Source: Terriglobia bacterium
GTDB lineage: Bacteria > Acidobacteriota > Terriglobia > Bryobacterales > Bryobacteraceae
Direction of reading: 5' to 3'
DNA length: 46,229 nucleotides
Assembly: GCA_003175985.1 (NCBI GenBank)
Contig: PSRJ01000097.1
Span: 1-46,229, forward strand
Of this stretch, positions 32,326-41,211 are shown in pieces. Both the position numbers and the translations under genes were made by a program. The notes below the pieces were generated by a model. That model was not told the DNA's origin and searched no databases. It saw only the letters and a list, made by a program, of their open reading frames with translations. The stretch's first letter is position 1, and every line of letters begins with the position of its first letter.

Positions 32326-34014
32326 ATGAATCCGTCCAGTCCCACTGAAACCGGACCATCCAATTTCATTCGCGACATCATCCGTGACGATCTAAAGACG
32401 GGAAAATTCGCGGGCCGCGTGCATACGCGCTTTCCGCCGGAGCCGAATGGTTATCTGCATATCGGCCATGCCAAGTCGATCTGCCTGAATTTCGGCCTGG
32501 CCGCCGATTTCGGCGGTAAATGCAACCTGCGCTTTGACGACACCAACCCTGAGAAAGAAGAGCAGGAGTATGTGGATTCGATCATTGACACGGTCCACTG
32601 GCTCGGCTTCGATTGGGAAGGCCGCCTGTTTTATGCCTCGGATTACTTCGACCAGCTCTATGAATGGGCGGTGCAACTGATCAAGGCCGGCAAGGCCTAT
32701 GTGTGCGATTTGAGCGCGGAAGAGGTCCGGCAGTACCGTGGCACGTTGACCGAGCCCGGCAAAGAGAGCCCTTATCGCAACCGCAGCGTCGAAGAGAATC
32801 TGGACCTGTTTGAGCGCATGCGCGCGGGCGAGTTCCCCGACGGCTTCCGCACATTGCGGTCGAAGATCGACATGGCTTCGCCCAATCTCAATATGCGCGA
32901 CCCGGTGATGTACCGGATCCTCCACGCTGAGCACCACCGCACCGGAGATAAGTGGTGCATCTACCCGATGTACGACTTCACGCATGGCCAGTCCGATTCC
33001 ATCGAGCGCATCACCCATTCCATATGCACGCTGGAATTCGAAGACCATCGGCCGCTCTACGATTGGTACTGCGATAACCTCGGGATCTATCACCCGCAGC
33101 AGATCGAGTTTGACCGCCTGTACCTCACTTACACTCTCATGAGCAAGCGGAAGCTGCTGTGGCTGGTGCAGGAAAAGCACGTGCGCGGCTGGGACGATCC
33201 GCGGATGCCGACCCTATCCGGAGTACGGCGGCGCGGATACACACCGGAATCGATCCGGAATTTCGCCAATTCGCTCGGTGTCTCGAAGACGACGGGCATT
33301 GTCGAGCTCTCGTACCTCGAGCACTTTGTCCGCGAAGATCTGAACAAGCGCGCGCAGCGCGTCATGGCCGTATTGCGCCCCTTGCGCGTGATTATCGACA
33401 ACTACCCCGAGGGCCAGGTGGAACACATGGAGGCGGTCAATAATCCCGAAGATGCTTCCATGGGAACGCGCCAGGTGCCGTTTTCGCGGGAACTGTATAT
33501 CGAGCAGGATGACTTCCGCGAGAACCCGCCCAAGCAGTATTACCGGCTGTCCCCCGGCCGCGAAGTGCGGCTCCGTTACGGCTATTTCATCACCTGCACC
33601 GGCGTGGTGAAGAATGCAGCCGGCGAAGTGGTGGAAGTGCACTGCACTTACGATCCCGCCACTCGCGGTGGAAACGCGCCGGACGGGCGCAAGGTAAAGT
33701 CGACCATCCATTGGGTCTCGGCGGCCCATGCAATCGATGCGGAAGTGCGCCTGTATGAAAACCTGTTTCTTAACGAGAACCCTAATGAAGGGGACCTGAT
33801 CGGCAATCTGAATCCGAATTCGCTCGAAGTGATCGGCCACGCCAAACTGGAACCGTCGCTGGCCGCAGCCGCACCGTTCAGCCGCTATCAGTTTGAACGT
33901 CTCGGATATTTCTGCGCGGACCCCGATACGGCGCCGGGTAAGCCCGTTTTCAACCGCACGGTAGCTCTGCGCGACACCTGGGCCAAGATCGAAAAGCGCG
34001 AGAAGGCAGCGTAG
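32326..34014 (+). CDS. glnS: Glutamine--tRNA ligase
   Basis: The 562-residue protein has [20 protein letters not shown] (HIGH motif) and [18 protein letters not shown]. The KMSKS region is [13 protein letters not shown], followed by [10 protein letters not shown], and the C-terminal anticodon-binding beta-barrels follow. This is the bacterial GlnRS, which charges tRNA-Gln directly. The start at 32326 has AGAAGGAA just upstream and lies eight bases after the gltX stop. It is followed by the palindromic element at 34037-34119, which may end the operon. Confidence 0.96.
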   Translation: MNPSSPTETGPSNFIRDIIRDDLKTGKFAGRVHTRFPPEPNGYLHIGHAKSICLNFGLAADFGGKCNLRFDDTNPEKEEQEYVDSIIDTVHWLGFDWEGRLFYASDYFDQLYEWAVQLIKAGKAYVCDLSAEEVRQYRGTLTEPGKESPYRNRSVEENLDLFERMRAGEFPDGFRTLRSKIDMASPNLNMRDPVMYRILHAEHHRTGDKWCIYPMYDFTHGQSDSIERITHSICTLEFEDHRPLYDWYCDNLGIYHPQQIEFDRLYLTYTLMSKRKLLWLVQEKHVRGWDDPRMPTLSGVRRRGYTPESIRNFANSLGVSKTTGIVELSYLEHFVREDLNKRAQRVMAVLRPLRVIIDNYPEGQVEHMEAVNNPEDASMGTRQVPFSRELYIEQDDFRENPPKQYYRLSPGREVRLRYGYFITCTGVVKNAAGEVVEVHCTYDPATRGGNAPDGRKVKSTIHWVSAAHAIDAEVRLYENLFLNENPNEGDLIGNLNPNSLEVIGHAKLEPSLAAAAPFSRYQFERLGYFCADPDTAPGKPVFNRTVALRDTWAKIEKREKAA

Positions 34015-34036
34015 CAAGATGCGGAACACGACCGAA

Positions 34037-34119
34037 AACCGCTCCCTGACGCCCGCGGCTCAGACACGCACTTACCTGTCCGCCGGTATTTACCGAGCCG
34101 CGACCGTCAGGGAGCGGTT
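34037..34119. repeat. 25-bp imperfect palindrome, GAGCCGCGACC repeat family
   Basis: The arms 34037-34061 and 34095-34119 are reverse complements with two mismatches across a 33-base loop, located between glnS and the carbamoyltransferase gene. The arm GAGCCGCGACCGTCAGGGAG matches the hairpin at 19351-19405 closely. It may act as a terminator for glnS, although there is no T-run. Confidence 0.75.
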
Positions 34120-34140
34120 GGCCAACGGTCTTATCATCCG

Positions 34141-35715
34141 ATGATCATTTTAGGAATCGGCGGAATCCTGGGCGGCGCGGCCAGCGCCCTTTTGCGAGAC
34201 GGCAAACTGGCCGCCGCTGTCGAAGAATCAAAGCTCACACGGAGCTCTCACGGGGCGAATCAGGGCGATCTGCCGGAACGGGCTATCTCCGCCTGTCTCG
34301 ACCTCGCAGGCGCGCGGCCTGAGGATATGGACGCGGTCGCCGTGGTGCGGCCTGTGCCGGAGTCGGGGTTCCATTTGAAACTGCGGGCGCGCTTCCCGAA
34401 CAGCCGTATCGTGGCGCTGGAGCATCACCTGGCGCATGCCGCCTCGGCCTACTACCCTTCCCCCTTCGACGATGCCACAGTCCTTACGCTCGATCGCGCC
34501 GGCGATTTTCGCTGCGGCTCGCGCTGGCAGGCCCGCGGAACGCAGATGACCGTGGAATCCGAACAGTATTACCCGGACTCTTTCGGAGATCTCTACGGGC
34601 GCGTCACCGAACTGCTAGGCTTCAAAGCGAATCTGGACGAGCATAAAGTCCAGTGGCTTTCAGTTACCGGCGATGACCGCTTCAAGGGCCTGTTTCTGGA
34701 AGTTTTGTGCCCGTCGGAGGCCGGCCCGCGGCTGAATCGCTCCTTCTTTTCCACGGAGCGCTTGAAGCATGGCGGTTTTGGCAGCCGTTTCTATGAGCGG
34801 CTGGGCCTGAAGGATGGCGAACCGGTCTCCGAATCCCTGCGCCCCCACGTGGCCGCGGGAATCCAGGCGGCCGTCGAAGAGGCTGTCATCCGCATGGCGG
34901 ATGGGGGACGCAATCTTTGTCTGGCCGGCGGGCTCGGATTGAACGCGCTTCTGGTGTCGGCGCTGGAAAATCGCTCGCCGTATGAAAACGTCTTCGTGCA
35001 GCCGGCGGCCGGAAATGCGGGCACCGCGATCGGCGCGGTGTTGGAAACCTGGCACTCCGTCTATCGCCAGTCGCAGCGCGTTGCGCTCGATACACTCTGT
35101 CTCGGTCCGTCCTTTAGTGCCGCGGAAATCAAGCAGGTCGTCGAGAACTGCAAACTGCGTTTCCGCTACCTGCTGACCACCGATGAAGTCATCGATACCG
35201 CGGTGGCTCAATTGCGCGAGAATCGCATCCTCGCCTGGATGCACGGCCGGATGGAATTCGGAGGGCGGGCTTTGGGCAACCGCAGTATTCTGGCTTCTCC
35301 TCTCGATCCCTATTCGGCTGAAAATCTCAACGCGTATATCAAGCACCGCGAGCCATTCCGCAAGTTTGCGGCTTCTGTCCCCGCGGAACTGGCGAGTGCT
35401 TTCTTCGAAGTGGGACCCAACGCCCGGTTTCTGTCCACTGTGGGCCGTGTGCGGCCCGAACACCGCGACAAATTCGCGGCCGCCATCTTGAGCGGGGACC
35501 TCGTGCGCGTCCACGCCGTGGACCGAAACGAGAATCCCCTCTATTGGAGGCTGCTCCATGCTGCCGGTGAAGCCAGCGGACTGCCCGTCCTTTACAACAC
35601 GTCGTTTAACTTATTCGGCGAGCCTCTGGTGTGCACCCCACGCGACGCCGTCCGCAGTTTCTACTCTTCTGGAATCGACGCTATGTTCGTGGGAAATTTC
35701 TTCCTTCACAAATAA
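34141..35715 (+). CDS. Carbamoyltransferase family protein (NodU/TobZ/CmcH type), divergent N-terminus
   Basis: The 524-residue protein has an N-terminal Kae1-like domain with EHHLAHAASAYYPS (His95, His96, His99) and LTLDRAGDF (Asp118). GGLGLNALLVSAL and QPAAGNAGTAIGA follow. The C-terminal domain has GRMEFGGRALGNRSILASP, REPFRKFAASV and YNTSFNLFGEPLVCTP. The family transfers carbamoyl groups from carbamoyl phosphate to hydroxyl groups of sugars or antibiotics. Two usual motifs are changed. The early His-Asp of HDxSAA is missing (GGILGGAASALL), and DGxGE reads DRAGD. No biosynthetic partner gene is adjacent. The substrate is unknown and activity may be altered. Confidence 0.85.
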   Translation: MIILGIGGILGGAASALLRDGKLAAAVEESKLTRSSHGANQGDLPERAISACLDLAGARPEDMDAVAVVRPVPESGFHLKLRARFPNSRIVALEHHLAHAASAYYPSPFDDATVLTLDRAGDFRCGSRWQARGTQMTVESEQYYPDSFGDLYGRVTELLGFKANLDEHKVQWLSVTGDDRFKGLFLEVLCPSEAGPRLNRSFFSTERLKHGGFGSRFYERLGLKDGEPVSESLRPHVAAGIQAAVEEAVIRMADGGRNLCLAGGLGLNALLVSALENRSPYENVFVQPAAGNAGTAIGAVLETWHSVYRQSQRVALDTLCLGPSFSAAEIKQVVENCKLRFRYLLTTDEVIDTAVAQLRENRILAWMHGRMEFGGRALGNRSILASPLDPYSAENLNAYIKHREPFRKFAASVPAELASAFFEVGPNARFLSTVGRVRPEHRDKFAAAILSGDLVRVHAVDRNENPLYWRLLHAAGEASGLPVLYNTSFNLFGEPLVCTPRDAVRSFYSSGIDAMFVGNFFLHK

Positions 35716-35722
35716 CGCGCCG

Positions 35723-36205
35723 CTAATGCCAAAGGACCGCTTCACGCGCCAGCGACACGATCGTCGGCCGTACCAGTCTGCGGAATTCGCTGGTACGCAT
35801 GTGCACGACATCGCGATGCGTCCCGGCATTGAAGGTGATGGTTTCCTCGCCGGCTAACCCGCTATCGAGATAAACGGGCATTCCGTACAGGTTGCCCATG
35901 GGCGGCATCGCGCCCAATTCGCAGTCCGGAAACAGGGAGGCCAATTCCGTCTCCGGCACCATCCGCGCATGCGTGAAACCCAGCGCCATGCGGATTTCCT
36001 GAAAATCGACCAACTTGGTGGCGGGGACCACTAACAGGTGATAACCGTTGTCCCCGTGAATGACGACAGTTTTCGCGACCTCCCGTGCGGGCAGGTGCTC
36101 CGCCGAAGCGACCTCACGGGCCGTATAGGCAAGAGAATGAACGGTGTGCGTATATTCCGCGTGATTCTCATCGAGAAAGACGCGTAGCTTTTCCAGAAGC
36201 GGCAT
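35723..36205 (-). CDS. YbaK/ProX-type aminoacyl-tRNA deacylase
   Basis: The 160-residue product is counted from the ATG at 36205, preceded by GGAGG five bases upstream. The YbaK/EbsC fold is marked by AKTVVIHGDNGYHLLVV (with the conserved Lys), FGAMPPMG-like GAMPPMGNLYGMPVY and FNAGTHRDVVHM. Such proteins remove wrongly attached amino acids from tRNA (for example Cys-tRNA-Pro or Ala-tRNA-Pro) in trans. It is convergent with the carbamoyltransferase gene, 7 bases apart. The exact substrate is not evident. Confidence 0.85.
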   Translation of the reverse strand: MPLLEKLRVFLDENHAEYTHTVHSLAYTAREVASAEHLPAREVAKTVVIHGDNGYHLLVVPATKLVDFQEIRMALGFTHARMVPETELASLFPDCELGAMPPMGNLYGMPVYLDSGLAGEETITFNAGTHRDVVHMRTSEFRRLVRPTIVSLAREAVLWH

Positions 36206-36286
36206 AAAAACCTCCGCTGATCGAATTGTACGCCCGTTTGCCGGAAAGCGGGTGGCGGTTAGACCGTCACCCGCAATCGCTTCCAA

Positions 36287-37708
36287 TCAAACCGCGGCCT
36301 TCAGCCCCTGCCAGGCCGGCTGTGGCGCTCTCTCCCGCCCAACGGAGGTGTAGTCGAAACCGGCGCGCAGCGCCGCGGCGGGGTCAAAAATGTTCCGTCC
36401 GTCGATCAAGACACGATGCGCCATAGGCGCGGCCAGCGCCGCTAGATCGGCTTTGCGGAATTCGTCCCATTCGGTCACCAGCACTAGAGCGTCGGCGTCC
36501 TCTGCCAATTCCTTCATCGATCGCACGTACTGGATCTTCAGATCCGGATTCTGCTGGCGGCACGCCGTCATGGCCACCGGATCATATGCCTTTACCCGCG
36601 CGCCGATTTGCAGCAGACGCGCGGCGATGGTCAGGCTTGGCGCATCGCGCAAATCGTCCGTTTCCGGTTTGAATGCCAGACCCAGCAGACCGATGGTGCG
36701 TCCCTTGAGGACGAACAGTTTTTCCTGGAGTTTCTGAATCACCACCTGCCTCTGGCACGCATTCACTTCCTGCGTGGCTTCCAGCAGCAAGGCTCGGTAG
36801 CCGTACTCGGCCGCGGTGTGAGACAGCGCCTGCAAATCCTTGCCAAAGCAACTTCCGCCCCAGCCGATTCCCGAGTTGAGGAATTTGGGCCCGATGCGCG
36901 CATCCAAACCGATGCCTTTCGCTAATTCCGTCACGTCGGCGCCCACGCGCTCGCAGATGTTGGCCATCTCGTTCACGAAACTGATCTTCATCGCCAGGAA
37001 GGCATTAGCCGCGTATTTGATCATCTCGGCGCTGGTCAGTGTGGTGGCAACGAAGGGCACGCCGCGGAGGCCTTCCGGGCGCGGCAGAAACGCCGGGGCG
37101 CGGAACGACTGGTCGATAATCGGCCGGTACAACTCCTCCATCAACTGCACGGTTTCCGGGTCCTCCGAACCGACCACGATCCGGTCCGGGTAAAGAGAAT
37201 TGTGAATGGCGGAGCCTTCCTGAAGAAACTCGGGGTTGCTCACCACGCCGAAGCGGATCGAGTGCGCCGCCTGAGTTGCCCGGCTCAGGCTGCCTTCACG
37301 CACCAGCATCTCCACCAGGTTTCCACTGCCCACGGGAACCGTGGACTTATTGACCACTACCCGTTTCTTCCAGCCGTCCATGGCACGGCCAATACTGTGA
37401 GCCGCGGCTTCCAGATATTTCAGATCCGGCTCGCCGCTCGGCTGCGATGGCGTTCCTACAGCGATGAATATCACATCGCTCTCGGCCACCGGCATGGCCA
37501 CATCTGTGGTGAAATCCAGGCCGCCCTGTTCGCCTGCCAGCTTCAACAGCTCTTCCAGGCCCGGCTCGTAAATGGGCACCTGCCCGTTTTTCAAGGCGCC
37601 AACCTTGCGCTCATCCGCATCCACGCAGGTTACCCGGTGTCCGAGATAAGCCAGGCACGCGCCCGTTACTAATCCTACATAACCCGTACCGATTACTGTC
37701 ACTCGCAT
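36287..37708 (-). CDS. ugd: UDP-glucose 6-dehydrogenase
   Basis: The 473-residue protein starts with the NAD-binding motif VIGTGYVGLVTGACLA and has VNKSTVPVGSG. The catalytic-cysteine motif is GIGWGGSCFGKDLQAL. GLAFKPETDDLRDAPSL and the C-terminal VLVTEWDEF follow. It oxidises UDP-glucose to UDP-glucuronate for surface polysaccharides. The start at 37708 has GGGAG about ten bases upstream; an ATG at 37741 lacks family similarity before MRVTV. It is followed by the PEP-CTERM/TPR pair on the same strand's upstream side, which fits an envelope-polysaccharide context. Confidence 0.95.
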   Translation of the reverse strand: MRVTVIGTGYVGLVTGACLAYLGHRVTCVDADERKVGALKNGQVPIYEPGLEELLKLAGEQGGLDFTTDVAMPVAESDVIFIAVGTPSQPSGEPDLKYLEAAAHSIGRAMDGWKKRVVVNKSTVPVGSGNLVEMLVREGSLSRATQAAHSIRFGVVSNPEFLQEGSAIHNSLYPDRIVVGSEDPETVQLMEELYRPIIDQSFRAPAFLPRPEGLRGVPFVATTLTSAEMIKYAANAFLAMKISFVNEMANICERVGADVTELAKGIGLDARIGPKFLNSGIGWGGSCFGKDLQALSHTAAEYGYRALLLEATQEVNACQRQVVIQKLQEKLFVLKGRTIGLLGLAFKPETDDLRDAPSLTIAARLLQIGARVKAYDPVAMTACRQQNPDLKIQYVRSMKELAEDADALVLVTEWDEFRKADLAALAAPMAHRVLIDGRNIFDPAAALRAGFDYTSVGRERAPQPAWQGLKAAV

Positions 37709-37801
37709 GTGCTCAGTATCTCCCGCCTTTAAAAATACCAACAGATCCTGTAGTCCTATACGTAGCCAGTACCCGCCGCTTGCCCGCGCACGAGCTTTAC
37801 A

Positions 37802-37827
37802 GAGCCGCGACCGTAAGGGAGCGGTTT
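37802..37827 (+). repeat. Single arm of the GAGCCGCGACC repeat
   Basis: GAGCCGCGACCGTAAGGGAG followed by CGGTTT matches one arm of the palindromes at 19351-19405 and 34037-34119. No matching second arm is seen nearby, so this copy cannot form the long hairpin. It lies between ugd and the PEP-CTERM gene. Confidence 0.6.
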
Positions 37828-37853
37828 CGACGTGATGGACAACAGTTCACGAG

Positions 37854-38711
37854 TCAGGCGCGCCGGTAGCGCCGCACTTTCCAAAGCAGTGCCAGCAGAC
37901 CGGCGCCGAGAATCACTCCGAACCGCGGTTCCGGAACGGCCGGTGTATACATCAGCAGTTCCTGGACCCCGGAATTCAGCCCCTGCATGCTCGCATCCGT
38001 GATTACGAAGAAGCGACTCAGGAAACTGCGGTCGCCATTTTGCAGCCAGTTCGCCGCGGCCGTAAGGTAAGTGGTGACATTTCCTGTCTGTCCGCCCTGG
38101 CTGGCGTCACTGGGAGGCGTAAAGACCAGACCCTTGGCATCGAGAAGCGTCCAAATCGCTTCTTGAATACCCCTGCTTTCACTGTCGCCGTGAACTATGT
38201 TGCCGGCCGGGTGGTCGCCCAAAAAGGCGTACTGGCTCACCAGATAAGCCGCCATCTGATACCGCTCCAGGGTACTGGCGCCATTCAGTATCGTTTCCGT
38301 ATTGGTGCTCAAGGTGGTGATTTGCGAGCTACTCAGCGGCACATTAATGCCGCGGTACCCATTCACGGCGTATTTTCCAAAGCGGGTTTGGCTGATATCT
38401 GAGCTATTGGTCAGCGCACTGATTTTGACCGCCATTGGCCCAGACGGAATGCTGATGTCATTAGAAAAATCGTTACAGAACAGCAATTGCGTATTGCTTT
38501 GGTTTGTGACCGTATCGACTACGGTCCCGGTATAACCTCCCCCGTAACCTGAGAAACTCTGTGTTCCGTTGTTGAGCACAAAAGTTCCCACGAAGTCACT
38601 TGGGCCGGTGACAGTCATCGTCCCCGAATCGGGATACGCGAACGCCAAGCTGCCAGCGGCCGCCAGAAGCAGGGCCGATTTGAACAGAGAAGGAGTATTC
38701 AGCACGCTCAT
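37854..38711 (-). CDS. PEP-CTERM sorted exported protein
   Basis: The 285-residue product is counted from the ATG at 38711 (AAAGGAAATCG upstream) and starts with a signal peptide (LFKSALLLAAAGSLAFA). The body has LLFCNDF, RYQMAAYLVSQYA and RGIQEAIWTLLDA, a pattern shared by many exported PEP-CTERM proteins. The C-terminus is AVPEPRFGVILGAGLLALLW followed by KVRRYRR, a complete exosortase signal. It lies 111 bases downstream of a TPR lipoprotein of the PEP-CTERM type. A perfect palindrome GTACCGGTAC (38801-38810) lies upstream. Confidence 0.87.
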   Translation of the reverse strand: MSVLNTPSLFKSALLLAAAGSLAFAYPDSGTMTVTGPSDFVGTFVLNNGTQSFSGYGGGYTGTVVDTVTNQSNTQLLFCNDFSNDISIPSGPMAVKISALTNSSDISQTRFGKYAVNGYRGINVPLSSSQITTLSTNTETILNGASTLERYQMAAYLVSQYAFLGDHPAGNIVHGDSESRGIQEAIWTLLDAKGLVFTPPSDASQGGQTGNVTTYLTAAANWLQNGDRSFLSRFFVITDASMQGLNSGVQELLMYTPAVPEPRFGVILGAGLLALLWKVRRYRRA

Positions 38712-38822
38712 CGATTTCCTTTGATCTTTTCGACATTCCGATTCTTGCATCGGGTTGACCTCACCACAAGTTTGGGACGTACGGGCTAGAAACATCTGAA
38801 GTACCGGTACGAAATCGCGGAA

Positions 38823-41126
38823 TTATAACTCCGCCAGTAAGCGCGCAGCCGCATCGCGGTCACTCGGTGACAACCCGCCGCGCAGCGCCGCCTCCAATTC
38901 GGTTTTGGCGTTGTGACGGTCTCCATTCCGGTGCATCGCTATACCCAGGTGGTAATGCAGCACGGCGTTCTTGGGGTTCCTTCTCACTAATTGCGTGAAG
39001 ATCTGCCGGGCCGCTTCCAAATGTCCCTGTTTCAGATAAACCCACCCGAGGGTATCCGATGCTTGTGTACTCTCTTTGCTGGCGCGCACTGCCCGCTGCG
39101 CCAGGGTCGATGCCTCATCCAGCCGCTGATTCTCGTCGGCCAGCAAGAAGGCCAGGTTATTGAGCGCGTCTGGGTAATCCGGATTCAATTGCAGGCATTT
39201 ACGATATTGCGCTTCCGCCGCCTGCCGTTCTGCCCGCGTCTGGTACACGTATCCGAGAAGGAATGAAGGGCGCCAATCGTTAGGGCGCAACGTCACCGCG
39301 CGCGACAGCACGGCCGCAGCTTTTTCCGTCTCGCCGGCAAGCCGGTACGCGTCGCCGAGGGCGAGCAGAATCCCGCCATCGTCAGGCTGTTCGGTTTGCA
39401 TGAGCTCATATTCGTGGATTGCCACGTCCCACTTACCGGCTCGGACTGCGGCCGCCGCCGCGATACCGCGCAATTCTTGCGAACTCGGGTAATGCTGGCT
39501 CTCCTGTTGCAGTAAATCGAATGCGCGCACCACGTGCCCCTGCCGGAAGTGCATTTCAATCAACCCGCGCACGGCGCGGTAATCCCCGTGCGCCGGATCG
39601 TAGTTGACGCGAAACTCCCGCTCCGCCTCGGGATAACGTCCCTGAATGACATCAAGCAGCGCCCGCTGCAGTCTCGCCTCGCGATAGTCGGGATAGTCGG
39701 CAATCAGTTTCTGATATTCCTGCCGCGCCTCATCCAGGCGACCTAGTCCGACGAGCGCGCTTGCATTCAGCAGCCGCGCGCTGCGCAACCCCGGGTTGAG
39801 ACCGAGCGCGCGCGCCGCGTACCTTTGACACGCCGCGAAATCCTGGAGTTTGGAGGTCAATTCCGCCAGAGCCAGCCAAGCCATGGCATTGTCGGGCCGG
39901 GCGCCCACCACCGTCTCAAACTGCTGCCGGGCCTTCGCATACTGCTGATCCGCCGCATATGCTCTGCCGAGTTGATAGCCGAAGGAAAGGTTCTGCGGAT
40001 CATTCGCCACGAGTTGTTCCAGCTCGCGCAAAGCCAGGGCACGCTGTTCTCTTTGTGGACTGTCCACTAGCAGCGTGGCTCGCGTACCGCGCAGGTCGGG
40101 ATCTCCGGGGAACTCGGCGATCAGACGGTTCAGACGCTCCAGCAGACTGTCTTTGTCGCCGCGCAGAAGTAAAGCCTGGATCACCCGCTTCTGATATATG
40201 ATCCGGTCTTTGGGATTCGCACTGGACCCGGCTTCGAAGTCGTCTATAGCTTCGCGCCACTTCTGGTTCCGAAGATGGAAGTCTCCGGCATCCAGATAGG
40301 CTTGCGGGAATTTCATCGTGTCGTGCAGCAGGACGGCCAGAGTGGCTTCCGCCCGAGCGGCTTGATTCAGATCCCAGTAGTATTGCGCGAGCTTAATAAG
40401 TGCCAGCGGATCGGCGGGGTTTCTCTCTATATTGCGAAGGAGAAGCTTCTCCGCATCCGCGTTCCGGCCCTGCTTGCGGTAGTAGACGGAGAGTGTATCG
40501 TAAATCGGTGCAAATTCCGGATGCGCGAGAATCAGGCCGTTACCCAGCCGCTCCGCCTCTTCGGTCTTATCTTCCAGCAACAGGCACTGGACTAACGTGG
40601 TGACCACGTCCGGAACGTTGGGAGCCGCGGCATTGGCCTCCGCGAAAAACTCCGCGGCCTGAGCCGGCCTGGAGTCTGCAAACGCCAGGTAGCCTTGCAG
40701 CCGCAATCCTGCGAACGATCGAGGATTCCGCTTCAGCAGCTCGCCGGCGATTTGGCTGGCTCTCTGATAATCCTCCGCTCCGTGGCTGCTCTGATAGCGG
40801 CCCAGATACCAGTCTCCGAGCCGGGCGGTGACAGTCTCGTCGCCGGGCATCAATGCCGCGGCCCGCGCGATTGCTGAAAAATACTGCGCCGGATGATTGA
40901 GCTTCGCCTCTGCCAGCGACAGCCGATAATAGGCCGGACCGAATTCCCCATCCGCCTGAATCGCCTTGCGGTAATTCAGCGAAGCTTCGGCATATTGCTG
41001 CTGCTCGTAGAACTGATTTCCTCGGACGAGGTATTTCTCGCGGCGCGCGGTCTTGCTGCAAGAGGCAGCACATACCGCGATCATGATCAGAAGCACAAGT
41101 TGGCCGTAGCTGCGTATGCCGCGCAC
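38823..41126 (-). CDS. TPR-repeat lipoprotein, PEP-CTERM/exopolysaccharide system (PrsT-like)
   Basis: The 767-residue protein has a lipoprotein signal (LVLLIMIAVCAASC, cut before the Cys at residue 23). The rest is almost entirely tetratricopeptide repeats, for example RGNQFYEQQQYAEASLNYRK, YYRKQGRNADAEKLLLRNIE and YLKQGHLEAARQIFTQLVRR. Long TPR lipoproteins of this kind accompany exosortase/PEP-CTERM polysaccharide clusters (PrsT). The start is GTG at 41126 without a strong ribosome site. It precedes the PEP-CTERM gene on the same strand. The upstream TTAGTACC site is at 41161-41168. Confidence 0.82.
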   Translation of the reverse strand: MRGIRSYGQLVLLIMIAVCAASCSKTARREKYLVRGNQFYEQQQYAEASLNYRKAIQADGEFGPAYYRLSLAEAKLNHPAQYFSAIARAAALMPGDETVTARLGDWYLGRYQSSHGAEDYQRASQIAGELLKRNPRSFAGLRLQGYLAFADSRPAQAAEFFAEANAAAPNVPDVVTTLVQCLLLEDKTEEAERLGNGLILAHPEFAPIYDTLSVYYRKQGRNADAEKLLLRNIERNPADPLALIKLAQYYWDLNQAARAEATLAVLLHDTMKFPQAYLDAGDFHLRNQKWREAIDDFEAGSSANPKDRIIYQKRVIQALLLRGDKDSLLERLNRLIAEFPGDPDLRGTRATLLVDSPQREQRALALRELEQLVANDPQNLSFGYQLGRAYAADQQYAKARQQFETVVGARPDNAMAWLALAELTSKLQDFAACQRYAARALGLNPGLRSARLLNASALVGLGRLDEARQEYQKLIADYPDYREARLQRALLDVIQGRYPEAEREFRVNYDPAHGDYRAVRGLIEMHFRQGHVVRAFDLLQQESQHYPSSQELRGIAAAAAVRAGKWDVAIHEYELMQTEQPDDGGILLALGDAYRLAGETEKAAAVLSRAVTLRPNDWRPSFLLGYVYQTRAERQAAEAQYRKCLQLNPDYPDALNNLAFLLADENQRLDEASTLAQRAVRASKESTQASDTLGWVYLKQGHLEAARQIFTQLVRRNPKNAVLHYHLGIAMHRNGDRHNAKTELEAALRGGLSPSDRDAAARLLAEL

Positions 41127-41211
41127 GCCAACATTGAAACATCCCCGGCGGGCTTACGACGGTACTAAGAGTCCCCTAAGGGGTTGTTCCTAACGGGTTG
41201 GAACGGGGCGG

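Noticed and set aside
41170..41181. CCCCTAAGGGG element between the TPR and decarboxylase genes as a terminator
   Set aside because: The stem is only four base pairs and has no T-run.
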